From UBA3792 sp045114775 (GTDB lineage Bacteria > Bacillota > Clostridia > Christensenellales > CAG-138): a stretch of 64,000 nucleotides of DNA. Of the stretch, positions 40,118 to 48,823 are shown piece after piece. Below the pieces are notes generated by a model. That model was not told the origin of the DNA, ran no database searches, and worked only from the letters and a program-made list of their open reading frames with translations. Location: assembly GCA_045114775.1 (NCBI GenBank), contig JBGULC010000044.1, forward strand, positions 133,567-197,566, read 5' to 3'. Position numbers and translations under genes: made by a program. Position 1 is the stretch's first letter, and the number at the start of each line of letters is the position of its first letter.

Positions 40118-40157
40118 GAAAAAAGCCCATGCCGCATCCCGGCATGGGCTTTTTTCC
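40118..40157 (-). terminator. intrinsic terminator after the lipase gene
   Basis: The stem GAAAAAAGCCCATGCCG/CGGCATGGGCTTTTTTC with a 5-nt loop has a T-run on both strands. It separates the lipase operon from the M14 peptidase gene. Confidence 0.9.
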
Positions 40158-40160
40158 GTT

Positions 40161-40982
40161 TCAGAATCCTCTGTTTTTGAGATCGTGAACGAGTTCGATG
40201 TAGAAATCGGTAATGTCGCGGACGCCGCTGCCCGTTTTGCTCGAAAAAGCAGAGCGGCGGAAGTCGATCTCGTCGAGGTGCGAGATCCCGCGTCGTGTGC
40301 TGCCGGAGATCTTGATGCAGCGCTCGCCCCATGCCGCGGACTCAACGGAGACGAGGCCGTCGTTCGGCCCCTCGATGCGGTTCAGCACAAAGCACGCCGT
40401 GGAGAGATTGATATCGGATAGCGGTCTCTTCATCACCCCCGCGACGCTTTGGTAAAAGACGCCGGGCACGTCCGGGTTTTCCTCGTTGAACCGCTCCATG
40501 TGCGAAACGGCAAACTCCTCGCAGACGCGCCGGAAATCGGGCTTTCTGTCCCCGACGAGACGGATCCAGTTATTGACTGCAAACGCTGCGATCGAGAAGA
40601 ACACACGCGGGGCGCGCAGAAACTTCGTAAACGTCTCGGACCCGCGGTGCGGCGTGCCGATCGTAGTGACGCTCGCGATCCTATCCCCGTATCCGAGCGA
40701 GGACGCCGCCATGCGCGCCTCAAGCCCGCCTTTGCTGTGCGCAAGAATATTGACCTTCTCCGAGCCGGTTTCCGCAAGGATCGCGTCGATCCGTTCGCAC
40801 AGCGCGTGCGCGTTCGTTTCGGTGCTTGCCCAGCAGTCCTGCTCGCCGAAGAAGACCGTCGCCCCGTGCCCGCGCAGCACGTTCGGGATCCTTCCCCAGT
40901 AAACGGGAATCTTCAGATCCCGAAAGCCCGCGCCGTGCACCAGCAGCAGCGGATATTTCGTTTTGCAGACGGTATGCTCCAC
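40161..40982 (-). CDS. alpha/beta hydrolase, triacylglycerol-lipase-like
   Basis: The 273-residue protein has LLLVHGAGFRD (oxyanion region), nucleophile elbow LAHSKGGLEAR (Ser in AHSKG, a lipase-type variant of GxSxG), GTPHRGS, a likely acid in GPNDGLV, and His in ISHLDE. This is the pattern of bacterial triacylglycerol lipases/esterases. No signal peptide is evident, so it may act inside the cell. The start lies 5 bp after the stop of the lipoprotein gene, suggesting one transcript. Confidence 0.85.
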   Translation of the reverse strand: MEHTVCKTKYPLLLVHGAGFRDLKIPVYWGRIPNVLRGHGATVFFGEQDCWASTETNAHALCERIDAILAETGSEKVNILAHSKGGLEARMAASSLGYGDRIASVTTIGTPHRGSETFTKFLRAPRVFFSIAAFAVNNWIRLVGDRKPDFRRVCEEFAVSHMERFNEENPDVPGVFYQSVAGVMKRPLSDINLSTACFVLNRIEGPNDGLVSVESAAWGERCIKISGSTRRGISHLDEIDFRRSAFSSKTGSGVRDITDFYIELVHDLKNRGF

Positions 40983-40987
40983 TTTCG

Positions 40988-42004
40988 TTATTCGAGATAA
41001 TCTTCGGATGCGAAGCTCTTCAGAATCGTACGGATCTCGGAAAATGCCTCCGTGCCGTTTTGGGGCATCTTTTCCGAGCTTACGCGGTAATCCTTGCCGA
41101 CCGCATGGAACCGGCAGACATACAGCATGCCTTCAAGCGTATCTGTATCCTCCATGTCGTTCCATTCGTCCATCTTCGCGCCGTAGATCACATCCAAAAG
41201 ATCCGTAAGCACGCTCTGCGGAACGCGGTAGCGCGTTTCCGTACCGTCCTTCCCGTATTCGATCAGCAGCAGCTTTTCGTTCTGATCGTCATAGAGCACA
41301 AGTTCGTAGCTGCTTTCGCTGTCCGGATCCCCGGTCGCGACGACGGTCTCGTAATAATCCACCATCATGATCGGCTCCCCGTCAACGATGGAGATGTTGT
41401 CGGAATCGATCTGCACCGTGACGTCCTCCGTCGGCATTTCAAACTGATAATACAGATAACTGCCGTCCGGTCCGTCGACCTGCTCCGCGTTTTTTCCGTT
41501 GACGCGCACGGAGGTCACCACGTCGAAGATCAGACCGAGCTTGACCGTTACCGTGTCAAACGGAGTCGCTCTGTAAACCGGATCGACCAGGCGGAACGTA
41601 TCGCCCTCGTACGTGATGGAGAACTGCCGCACCATATCGCTGCCGGAGATCGAATAGCTTACCTCGACGTCGTGCGCAGGCATAATAAAGGAATAGAGCA
41701 GATAGAGATTGTCGTCGCTGACGCGCGGGGACAGCCGCTCGCCGTCCGCGATCACCACCGGCGACGCATCCATAACGATATACGTTTTCAAAACGACCTC
41801 GTCGCCCGCGGCGTAGCGTTCCCTGAGGTCGATGAACGCCCCCGCCTTCTCTCCAGCATCGACGCGATAGGTCGGCGTCTCATCGGGGCCGTCCGGAAGG
41901 TTCTCTTCTCCGTCCTCTGACTTCGTTATGCAGCCGAATGTTGTCAGCATCGCGAGCAAAAGGATTGCGGCGACGATCCGATACAGCTTTTGTTTTGTAT
42001 GCAT
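40988..42004 (-). CDS. lipoprotein of unknown function
   Basis: The 338-residue protein has a lipoprotein signal (hydrophobic about 9-23, FGC with Cys25). Two or three related beta-rich units with EMP/IMP motifs follow (SFIMPAHDVEVSYS, QFEMPTEDVTVQI), which look like tandem repeats of one module. The C-terminal part (about 205-330) ends in a helical FSEIRTILKSF segment. I do not recognise the family. It lies between the flavodoxin and lipase genes on the same strand. Confidence 0.7.
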   Translation of the reverse strand: MHTKQKLYRIVAAILLLAMLTTFGCITKSEDGEENLPDGPDETPTYRVDAGEKAGAFIDLRERYAAGDEVVLKTYIVMDASPVVIADGERLSPRVSDDNLYLLYSFIMPAHDVEVSYSISGSDMVRQFSITYEGDTFRLVDPVYRATPFDTVTVKLGLIFDVVTSVRVNGKNAEQVDGPDGSYLYYQFEMPTEDVTVQIDSDNISIVDGEPIMMVDYYETVVATGDPDSESSYELVLYDDQNEKLLLIEYGKDGTETRYRVPQSVLTDLLDVIYGAKMDEWNDMEDTDTLEGMLYVCRFHAVGKDYRVSSEKMPQNGTEAFSEIRTILKSFASEDYLE

Positions 42005-42031
42005 GATTTGATCCTTCCTCCGGATGTACGA

Positions 42032-42478
42032 TTACAGCTCCGACAGTTTTTCGAGCGATTCCGGATTCTTCTTGGGCTCTTTGAGATGCACGATCGCTGC
42101 GTCCGGGAGGATGGCTCCGATCTGTTTTTCCGCTTTGGGCGCTTCTCCGCTGCCCGAGTACAGGATGATCTTGACCTTCTTATTCTTCAGATCTGTTTCC
42201 GCAAGCACGGTGTTGATCGGACAGCTTAATCTTCCGTTCCATACAGGCGAGCCGATCGCGATCTCGTCAAAGGCGGATACGTCCGTGTCGTAGTCCATAA
42301 GCGGCTCGCGGTATTTCCGGCCCGCGTTGAACCCGCCGGCAAGAACCTGCAGGAAGAACTTCTTCGGCGGTTTATTCTTCGGAATGACCTTGCGGATCTC
42401 GAATCCCCGCTCTTTCAGCTTGTCTGCAACGGCGTCGCCGTTTCCCGAAAGACTGTAATAAATGAAAAGCCTGCGCAT
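42032..42478 (-). CDS. flavodoxin domain protein
   Basis: This protein of about 148 residues has a flavodoxin-like fold: an N-terminal phosphate-loop variant YYSLSGNGDAVAD, a central IAIGSPVWNG, and YSGSGEAPK. The loop SLSGNG differs from the standard SxTGNT, so FMN binding is likely but not certain. It would shuttle electrons in the cytoplasm. ATG 42478 follows AAGGGGG and has its own promoter. Confidence 0.85.
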   Translation of the reverse strand: MRRLFIYYSLSGNGDAVADKLKERGFEIRKVIPKNKPPKKFFLQVLAGGFNAGRKYREPLMDYDTDVSAFDEIAIGSPVWNGRLSCPINTVLAETDLKNKKVKIILYSGSGEAPKAEKQIGAILPDAAIVHLKEPKKNPESLEKLSEL

Positions 42479-42507
42479 CAAATGATCCCCCTTCTTTTTA
42501 TGCCAAC

Positions 42508-42536
42508 AGTATAGCAGAAAAGCAGTCTCCCCGCAA
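42508..42536 (-). promoter_or_regulatory. promoter of the flavodoxin-lipoprotein-lipase operon
   Basis: On the minus strand TTGCGG (42531-42536) and extended TGCTATACT (TATACT 42508-42513) have a 17-bp spacer. Confidence 0.7.
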
Positions 42537-42560
42537 GTATCCCTGTCGTTCGATCCGAGA

Positions 42561-42589
42561 TTGACAAAACCCGAGCATCAAGCTATAAT
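42561..42589 (+). promoter_or_regulatory. promoter of the first YwaF-like gene
   Basis: TTGACA (42561-42566) and TATAAT (42584-42589) have a 17-bp spacer. Confidence 0.85.
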
Positions 42590-42610
42590 CAAGCTTAAAT
42601 TAGCGAAAGG

Positions 42611-42630
42611 TGTGTTCCGAACCGAACACA
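42611..42630 (+). promoter_or_regulatory. hairpin between ribosome site and start of the YwaF-like gene
   Basis: TGTGTTC and GAACACA pair perfectly around CGAACC. The only purine-rich site (AAAGG, 42606-42610) lies just before the stem and about 30 nt from ATG 42641, a useful distance only if the hairpin folds. Confidence 0.45.
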
Positions 42631-42640
42631 TGTGATCTGT

Positions 42641-43459
42641 ATGAACGAATTCCTGCATTTTCTGGACGCGCAAATGGAGCAGCCCGTTTCCTACGGCTGG
42701 TTCCATCTGACCGCGGCCGCACTGGTGCTTCTGATTGCCGTTCTGCTCTGTTGGCGCGCAAAAGACGTGAAGGACAAGAGTTTCCGATCGATCGTCTTTC
42801 TCTTCTGGCTCGTACTGGTCCTCTTCGAGACCTATAAGCAGATCAATTTCTCCTTTAACTACAACGACGGAGATCCGTACTGGGATTATCAGTGGTACGC
42901 GTTTCCGTTTCAGATGTGCTCCTCGCCTCTCTACGTGCTGCCATTCGTATTCCTCTCGAAGGAAGGCAGCCCGGTGCGTCTGTCGACCGTTGCGTATTCG
43001 GCGACCTACGTGCTGTTTGCCGGGATCGCCGTTATGATCTATCCGAACGACGTATTCATCGGCACGATCGGCATCAACATCCAGACGATGGTCTGGCACG
43101 GCAGCCAGGTCATCCTCGGCTGCTACTTCCTCGCACGGTATCGTAAGCAATTGAAATTGAACTTCTTTGCTACCGGCATTGTGACGTTCGTGCTCATGGT
43201 CGGCGTCGCGATGGCGCTCAACATGATCGTTCCGAACTTCACCGACGAGACGTTCAACATGTTCTATATCTCGCCGCTGTTCCCCTCCACGCTGCCCGTG
43301 CTGAGCATGTTCTGGGGAAAGATGCCCTGGGTCGTATTCTTTGCGCTGTATCTGGTCGGCTACACGCTTGCGGCTTTTATCGTGTATACCGTTGCGAAGG
43401 GCGTCTGCGCGATCGGCAGCGACGCAAGGCAGCCAAAACGGAAAAAAGCGGCCGCGTAA
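42641..43459 (+). CDS. YwaF-like (TIGR02206-type) integral membrane protein
   Basis: This protein of about 272 residues has seven or eight membrane segments. The pattern WYAFPFQMCSSPLYVLPFVF, a central TMVWHGSQVILG and a C-terminal YISPLFPSTLP fit the YwaF/TIGR02206 group, whose function is not known. ATG 42641 or an in-frame GTG at 42632 could be the start. The hairpin at 42611-42630 would bring the AAAGG site close to either. It converges with a distantly similar gene encoded on the opposite strand. Confidence 0.75.
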   Translation: MNEFLHFLDAQMEQPVSYGWFHLTAAALVLLIAVLLCWRAKDVKDKSFRSIVFLFWLVLVLFETYKQINFSFNYNDGDPYWDYQWYAFPFQMCSSPLYVLPFVFLSKEGSPVRLSTVAYSATYVLFAGIAVMIYPNDVFIGTIGINIQTMVWHGSQVILGCYFLARYRKQLKLNFFATGIVTFVLMVGVAMALNMIVPNFTDETFNMFYISPLFPSTLPVLSMFWGKMPWVVFFALYLVGYTLAAFIVYTVAKGVCAIGSDARQPKRKKAAA

Positions 43460-43480
43460 CGACCGCTTCATGATCTTTTT

Positions 43481-43520
43481 TCAAGCGTTCCGCTCATTTG
43501 CGGGACGCTTTCCTGTTTTT
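43481..43520 (+). terminator. candidate terminator after the YwaF-like gene
   Basis: The imperfect stem AAGCGT.CCGC/GCGG.ACGCTT is followed on + by TTTCCTGTTTTTT. It overlaps the 3' end of the convergent gene. Confidence 0.55.
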
Positions 43521-44287
43521 TGGATCAGCATGCGGATCATGTAGTACACCGCATAGAAGATCGCCATCCAGACATAGAACATACCGACTACAATGATCGG
43601 ATACAGGATCTTGTTTCCGTTCACGAGATTGTAGAAAATCTGATAAGGCGTACCGTCGTCACGGATCAGGAACATATAGTTATACGGAATCAGCACGTCT
43701 GCGATATATGCCGCAGCGGAGAAAACAAGCAGGATCAGAGCCGTGATCCGGACGTTCTTCTTTTTCATGCTCATCATGCCGGACACGCCGATGTAGAGCG
43801 ATGAAAATCCGGAAATGCAGTGCGTTACGGCGGATACGACATTATCCCAGCAGAGCACAGGATAGGCGCCGTAATTCTGCGCCGCGCCGACCGTACCGAA
43901 CACGCCGAGAAGAAGCCCGAATATAAACGTGAAATCAATCGACGCTTCCCGGATCCTCCCCTTTCCGAACGCCGCGATCGGAAGCGTAAACAGCGTAATG
44001 CTGCAGGTGAACAACGGCAGTACGAGCAGCAGGTTGTGGGGCTCCTTGATCCCCGCAATGACGATCTTCACGATCTCAAACGAGTCGATCAGGATCGCCG
44101 CAGCAACGATCACGCGATTTTTCACCTTTTCGGACTTATGCCGGTTTCTGAGCCCGAGGATGATCGCAAGCGCGATCATCACGCAGATCATCGACCCGAC
44201 AAACGTCAGATGCTGCCACGAATACGCGCCTTCGGCAGGTCTCTTGTACCCGCCGAAGCCGAAGAACTCTCTCAATGCTTCTCCCAT
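43481..44287 (-). CDS. second YwaF-like integral membrane protein
   Basis: The 268-residue protein has about seven membrane segments. LLLVLPLFTCSITLFTLPIAAF and a following CWDNVVSAVTHCISGFSSLYIG parallel the motifs of the YwaF-like protein on the opposite strand, so I read it as a divergent paralogue. It is the third gene of an apparent operon PI-PLC, EEP phosphatase, YwaF-like (gaps of 26 bp each). Function unknown; the neighbours suggest membrane-lipid context. Confidence 0.65.
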   Translation of the reverse strand: MGEALREFFGFGGYKRPAEGAYSWQHLTFVGSMICVMIALAIILGLRNRHKSEKVKNRVIVAAAILIDSFEIVKIVIAGIKEPHNLLLVLPLFTCSITLFTLPIAAFGKGRIREASIDFTFIFGLLLGVFGTVGAAQNYGAYPVLCWDNVVSAVTHCISGFSSLYIGVSGMMSMKKKNVRITALILLVFSAAAYIADVLIPYNYMFLIRDDGTPYQIFYNLVNGNKILYPIIVVGMFYVWMAIFYAVYYMIRMLIQKTGKRPANERNA

Positions 44288-44313
44288 AATGTCCTCCGAA
44301 AAATCCTGCCTTG

Positions 44314-45396
44314 TTATTGCAGGATAAACCGCATTTCGACCGGATTGTGGTCGGAATATGCAAATCCGGTGTCGATGACGTTCGCGTACGTCACCTGCAC
44401 GTTGTCGGTCACCAGGAAGCCGTCGATCGTCAGCGTGTACTGACCCTCATGATACGGACCGTCGGCGTTGCGGCTGCTCGGGATCGGATCCGCTTCGTCG
44501 ATCGGCGCGATCAGCGTGATGTTCCGTCCCTCGAACATGCTGTCGGGGATCGGCTGCGCCCAGGTGTATTCAACATCCGCCTTGCCGAAATACTTTGACG
44601 AATCGCCGAGCAGATCCTTGTTGAAATCGCCGCCCGCGATGCAGTGGTTGCCCTTTTCATATTCGGACTGCATATCGGTCAGCAGGATCTCAAGCTGCTC
44701 GTATGCGATCTTGCCGTCGGACGTATACGCGGACAGATGCAGGTTATAGAGCACCAGCTCGCCGACGTCCGCAAGCGGAATACGATGCTTGCTGTAGCAG
44801 CGGTCGAGGTCGAGGAACTTGGAAAACCCGGTTTCGACCGGCACTTCCCTTCGTTCCGCCGCGGTGATGAGCGCTTTCGAGAACGTCATCAGTCCCGAGC
44901 GCGCTTTGCCGAACGGCTGCGTGACCGGATAGAGAAGGAACGGCGAATCGTAGTTCTGCGCAAAGGTATAGGCGTATCCCGTCAGCGTGTCTGTGAGGTA
45001 CGGACGTTCGTCGACATGATAGCTGCGCGTCGAATCGATATCGATCTCCTGAATGAGATACAGATCGGCGTTCGTCTGTTTCAAAGCGGATGCGATATTG
45101 CGCATATTCTTATCGAGCCGTTCCATCGACCAGGCCCATGCGTTGTCGCCGCCGTCCATGAAGAAGCCGAAGTCGATCTCATACGCGCCGAAACCGATAT
45201 TATAGGAAACGGCCTTATACTCCGTTCCCTTCTCAAGCGCGCCGGACGCCGTTCCCTCGGAGGTCAGCGTCTGATCGCCGATGCGGTGATAGCTGATCAG
45301 CACATAGGCGACGTAGCCCGCAAAGAGCAGGATCAGGGCGAGCAGAACGATCCCGATGATCTTCAACGCCTTTTTAAGCGGTTTTTTCGTTTTCAC
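44314..45396 (-). CDS. endonuclease/exonuclease/phosphatase family protein, membrane-anchored
   Basis: The 360-residue protein has one N-terminal membrane segment (about 13-33), then an EEP domain with YNIGFGAYE, LYLIQEIDID (metal Glu), AGGDFNKDLLG and the terminal YSDHNPVEM. In this fold metal-dependent nucleases, inositol-phosphate phosphatases and sphingomyelinases all occur. Being outside the membrane next to a PI-PLC gene, a lipid or phosphoinositide substrate is a reasonable guess. Confidence 0.85.
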   Translation of the reverse strand: MKTKKPLKKALKIIGIVLLALILLFAGYVAYVLISYHRIGDQTLTSEGTASGALEKGTEYKAVSYNIGFGAYEIDFGFFMDGGDNAWAWSMERLDKNMRNIASALKQTNADLYLIQEIDIDSTRSYHVDERPYLTDTLTGYAYTFAQNYDSPFLLYPVTQPFGKARSGLMTFSKALITAAERREVPVETGFSKFLDLDRCYSKHRIPLADVGELVLYNLHLSAYTSDGKIAYEQLEILLTDMQSEYEKGNHCIAGGDFNKDLLGDSSKYFGKADVEYTWAQPIPDSMFEGRNITLIAPIDEADPIPSSRNADGPYHEGQYTLTIDGFLVTDNVQVTYANVIDTGFAYSDHNPVEMRFILQ

Positions 45397-45422
45397 TGCG
45401 GTTTCTCTCCTTTAATATTCGA

Positions 45423-46445
45423 TCAGTTGCCGAAGTTTGCTTCATAGATACGCGCCGCGATCGCAGGCGAGCCGAAATCCACGACGATCCAGCCGTTCAG
45501 AGTATCTTCCGAAGACAGCAGTGCAGCGTTCAGCTCCTTTGCGTAGGCAAACGGATGTCCGTAAGACGCCGTTCCCGAGGTGGACAGAAAATGGATCGAA
45601 AGAGAACGTCGGTTCGTTTTGCCGTTTTTAAGGCCCTCCCGGAACGCGTTCAGCTTGTCCGACGGCGCATACTTATAGCGATCCTGCACAAAGAGGGTAT
45701 ACCAGTTCTCTTCATGTACGGCGATGTTTTTCGATACGTCGTCGTTCTTGTCCTGCTTGTCCCAGTAGCACTTGATCCCGAGGGTCGGGTCCGGCTCCGA
45801 AGGCGTCTCATAGTGCCGCAGAAGCACGATCTTTCCGCGCGCTTCGCCGACGGTCGGGATGCGGTCCGTCAGCAGCCACGCGTCCGGATTCTTTGCAATG
45901 TATCCGTTCAGCGCTGCTTCAAACTCCTCCGGCGTTTCGCTGCCGTGCTCATGCTTGACGGCAAAGACGATCGTCTCGGTCGAATGCGCCGCAAGGAACG
46001 CATAGCAGTCGGTAAGCACATCGTCGAGATACAGCGGAGCCGCCCAAGGCCAGCCGTCCGTCGTACAATTGCAGAAGCCGTGCATCAGCTTCATCCGGTC
46101 CGGCGCGCCGCTGCTGCCTTTCACCGTTGCGAGACGGATATCGAGATAGCGGAAGCCTGCTTCAAGCTGTTCGGCAACGGTCAACGCCTGACATTTCGTG
46201 ATAAACGCAAGCTGTACGCTCTTTGTTGCGCTGTCATGGGTGCCCGGCAGCACGACCTCGGAAAGCGGTTTTTCGTCCGGAAGCTTCGCCATCCAGTCCG
46301 CCGATCCGGCAACAGCCGTGCGGTCGACGTCTTCCAGCGCCGGAACGATATACATCAGCACGCCGAACGTCAGCGCAATGAGCAGCGGCAGGATCCAAAG
46401 AATATGCAGCAGCCGTTTTGCCTTACCCGTTTTCTTCTTTTCCAT
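45423..46445 (-). CDS. PI-PLC X-domain protein, membrane-anchored
   Basis: The 340-residue protein has an N-terminal membrane segment (about 14-34) and a TIM-barrel phosphatidylinositol-specific phospholipase C X-domain: first catalytic His in LPGTHDSATKS, RYLDIRLA, second His in MHGFCN, and later SIHFLSTSGTASYG. Such enzymes release diacylglycerol from phosphatidylinositol or from GPI-like anchors. It heads a three-gene operon with the EEP protein and a YwaF-like protein. Confidence 0.88.
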   Translation of the reverse strand: MEKKKTGKAKRLLHILWILPLLIALTFGVLMYIVPALEDVDRTAVAGSADWMAKLPDEKPLSEVVLPGTHDSATKSVQLAFITKCQALTVAEQLEAGFRYLDIRLATVKGSSGAPDRMKLMHGFCNCTTDGWPWAAPLYLDDVLTDCYAFLAAHSTETIVFAVKHEHGSETPEEFEAALNGYIAKNPDAWLLTDRIPTVGEARGKIVLLRHYETPSEPDPTLGIKCYWDKQDKNDDVSKNIAVHEENWYTLFVQDRYKYAPSDKLNAFREGLKNGKTNRRSLSIHFLSTSGTASYGHPFAYAKELNAALLSSEDTLNGWIVVDFGSPAIAARIYEANFGN

Positions 46446-46488
46446 GCGGAACGTCCTCCGTTAAACATATTTTCAGCAATTATAGAGA

Positions 46489-46517
46489 ATAATACCATAT
46501 ATACTTACCGCCTGCAA
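46489..46517 (-). promoter_or_regulatory. promoter of the PI-PLC operon
   Basis: On the minus strand TTGCAG (46512-46517) and TATTAT (46489-46494) have a 17-bp spacer and a TG extension. Confidence 0.7.
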
Positions 46518-46628
46518 GCAAAATCTGTCGATACGCCTTCTTTCCCCGCGCAAAATCGGATGAATCGCATCCTGCTTTGCCCTTCGTTTCTTTTCCGAAA
46601 AAACCGTCGCCCTTTTTTCTCTGATTTC

Positions 46629-46657
46629 TTGCATCGTACGATCCTCTATGATATAAT
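46629..46657 (+). promoter_or_regulatory. promoter of the ruvCAB-to-gpmI gene run
   Basis: TTGCAT (46629-46634) and TATAAT (46652-46657) have a 17-bp spacer, 29 bp before the TTG start of ruvC. Confidence 0.8.
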
Positions 46658-46686
46658 AAAATGAAAATTTATTGGGAGGACTGGCG

Positions 46687-47184
46687 TTGCGGATTTTGGG
46701 AATCGACCCGGGCTATGCGATCATGGGCTACGGCGTCGTCGAAAAGAATGGCCAAGCGGTCAAGCCGATCGACTTCGGCGTTGTGGAAACGGACAAATCG
46801 CTTCCGTTTCCGGATCGGCTCGAAAAGCTGTATCTCGGCACGCGGCAGCTCTGCGAGCTTTATCATCCCGACATGGCGGCGTTTGAGGAGCTGTTCTTCT
46901 ACCACAACATCACCACGGCGATCGCGGTGGGTTCCGGTCGCGGCGTATCCATCCTCGGCGTGCAGCAGTGCGGGATCCCGATGTATGAATTCACGCCGAT
47001 GGAGATCAAGCAATCCGTCTGCGGCAACGGACATGCCGACAAAAAGCAGGTCCAGCAGATGATCCGCGTGCTTCTGGGGCTCAAGACCGAACCGAAGCCG
47101 GACGACGCCGCCGACGCGCTTGCAGCGGCGCTGTGTCTCGCGTTCCACGCGGGACCCGCACAGGAAGAATACCGGATCAAATAG
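46687..47184 (+). CDS. ruvC: Holliday junction endonuclease RuvC
   Basis: The 165-residue nuclease resolves Holliday junctions together with RuvAB. The catalytic acids match the family: D7 (GIDPG), E67 (AFEELFF), D140 and D143 (PDDAADALA). I use the TTG start at 46687 because GGGAGG lies 7 nt upstream and the family begins with MRILGIDPG; the extra codons upstream are not conserved. RuvA follows 9 bp later. Confidence 0.96.
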   Translation: MRILGIDPGYAIMGYGVVEKNGQAVKPIDFGVVETDKSLPFPDRLEKLYLGTRQLCELYHPDMAAFEELFFYHNITTAIAVGSGRGVSILGVQQCGIPMYEFTPMEIKQSVCGNGHADKKQVQQMIRVLLGLKTEPKPDDAADALAAALCLAFHAGPAQEEYRIK

Positions 47185-47193
47185 GAGTAAACG

Positions 47194-47790
47194 ATGTACG
47201 CATATATCAAAGGAACCGTGGACGAAACGGGCGCGGACCGCGCCGTGATCGAAGCAGCGGGCGTAGGCTACGAGCTGTTCTGCAGCACAATGACGCTGAA
47301 AACGCTTGTCGTCGGAAGTGAAGCGAAGCTGTACACGCATCTGCATCTTGCCGAAGGCGTGCAGGCGCTTTACGGCTTTGCGGATACCGAGGAACGCGAT
47401 ATGTTCCGAAAGCTTCTGAATGTTTCGCGCATCGGTCCGAAGGTCGCGCTGTCCGTGCTTTCGGCGATGACTCCCTCGGATGTGCGCGCCGCGATCGTCA
47501 CCGACAACCCCACGGCGTTCGACCGGGTCGTCGGCATGGGACGGAAGACAGCACAGCGCGTGATTCTGGAGCTCGGCGAGTCGATCCGTCAGGAAAGCGT
47601 CGGCATGGCGCCGCCAAAGGCCGCGGAAGCCAAGCCTTCCCTGCCGAGCTTGCAGAGCGAAGCGGTCGCCGCGCTGACCTCGCTCGGCTACGACGGTCTG
47701 ACCGCCTCCCGCGCGGTCGCAAAAATCAAGGAAGCGGACACGGTCGAAGAGCTTATCACCAAGGCGCTGAAGAGCATGGCAAAGGGGTAA
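47194..47790 (+). CDS. ruvA: Holliday junction branch migration protein RuvA
   Basis: The 198-residue protein has an N-terminal OB domain (MYAYIKGTVDETG), two helix-hairpin-helix motifs (NVSRIGPKVALSVLS and VVGMGRKTAQRVIL) and the flexible C-terminal domain III that contacts RuvB. As a tetramer it binds the junction. Sits between ruvC and ruvB with only 3-9 bp gaps. Confidence 0.97.
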   Translation: MYAYIKGTVDETGADRAVIEAAGVGYELFCSTMTLKTLVVGSEAKLYTHLHLAEGVQALYGFADTEERDMFRKLLNVSRIGPKVALSVLSAMTPSDVRAAIVTDNPTAFDRVVGMGRKTAQRVILELGESIRQESVGMAPPKAAEAKPSLPSLQSEAVAALTSLGYDGLTASRAVAKIKEADTVEELITKALKSMAKG

Positions 47791-47793
47791 CGT

Positions 47794-48822
47794 ATGCAGG
47801 ACGACAGACTGATCTCCTCCTCGCTGCAGGAAGAAGACGCGAAAAACGAATACAGCATCCGCCCGCATTTCCTGTCCGAATACATCGGTCAGGAAAGCGT
47901 CAAGGAGCATATGCAGATCTATATCGCGGCGGCGAAGGCGCGCGGCGAATCGCTCGACCACGCGCTGCTCTACGGCCCGCCGGGCCTCGGCAAAACGACG
48001 CTCGCGGGCATCATCGCCAATGAGATGGGCGTGAGCTTACGCGTTACGAGCGGCCCCGCGATCACGCATGCAGGCGATCTTGCGGCGCTTCTCACAAACC
48101 TCAGCCCGGGCGACGTGCTGTTCATTGACGAGATCCACCGCCTGAATCCGAATGTCGAAGAGGTCCTGTACCCCGCGATGGAGGATTTTGCGCTCGACAT
48201 CATCATCGGCAAGGGTCCCGGCGCAAGAAGCATCCGGCTCGATCTGCCGCGGTTCACGCTGATCGGCGCGACGACGCGGCTCGGCATGCTCTCCTCCCCG
48301 CTTCGCGACCGTTTCGGCATCAAGGAACAGCTGGAGCTCTACACGCCCGAAAGCCTGAAGGAGATCGTAACGCGCAGTGCGGACATTCTGCACATCGACG
48401 TCGATGAAGAAGGCGCTCTGGAGATCGCCTCCCGTTCGCGCGGAACACCGCGTATCGCAAACCGGCTCCTGCGGCGCGTTCGAGACTATTCGCAGGTGCG
48501 CGGCAGCGGCGTGATCGACCTTGAAACCGCGCAGAACGCGCTTTCCATGCTGAAGATCGACGAGCTCGGTCTCGACGCGGTCGACCGCAAGATGCTGACC
48601 GCCATGATCGAAGTGTTCCGGGGCGGACCGGTCGGTCTCGATACGATCGCGGCCTATACCGGCGAGGACGCGGGCACGGTCGAGGACGTTTACGAGCCGT
48701 ATCTTCTGAAGCTCGGCTTCATTGCCCGCACGACGCGCGGCAGGATCGTACTGCCGGACGCGTACCGGCATCTGGACTACCCCGTACCCGTCACGGTACA
48801 GCAGGAACGCCTGGAGGTATAA
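47794..48822 (+). CDS. ruvB: Holliday junction DNA helicase RuvB
   Basis: The 342-residue AAA+ motor has Walker A GPPGLGKTT, Walker B LFIDEIHRL, sensor-1 GATTR, an arginine-finger region SPLRDRFG and a C-terminal winged helix (RGRIVLPDAYRHL). It drives branch migration with RuvA. The next gene begins 1 bp after its stop. Confidence 0.97.
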   Translation: MQDDRLISSSLQEEDAKNEYSIRPHFLSEYIGQESVKEHMQIYIAAAKARGESLDHALLYGPPGLGKTTLAGIIANEMGVSLRVTSGPAITHAGDLAALLTNLSPGDVLFIDEIHRLNPNVEEVLYPAMEDFALDIIIGKGPGARSIRLDLPRFTLIGATTRLGMLSSPLRDRFGIKEQLELYTPESLKEIVTRSADILHIDVDEEGALEIASRSRGTPRIANRLLRRVRDYSQVRGSGVIDLETAQNALSMLKIDELGLDAVDRKMLTAMIEVFRGGPVGLDTIAAYTGEDAGTVEDVYEPYLLKLGFIARTTRGRIVLPDAYRHLDYPVPVTVQQERLEV

Positions 48823-48823
48823 T

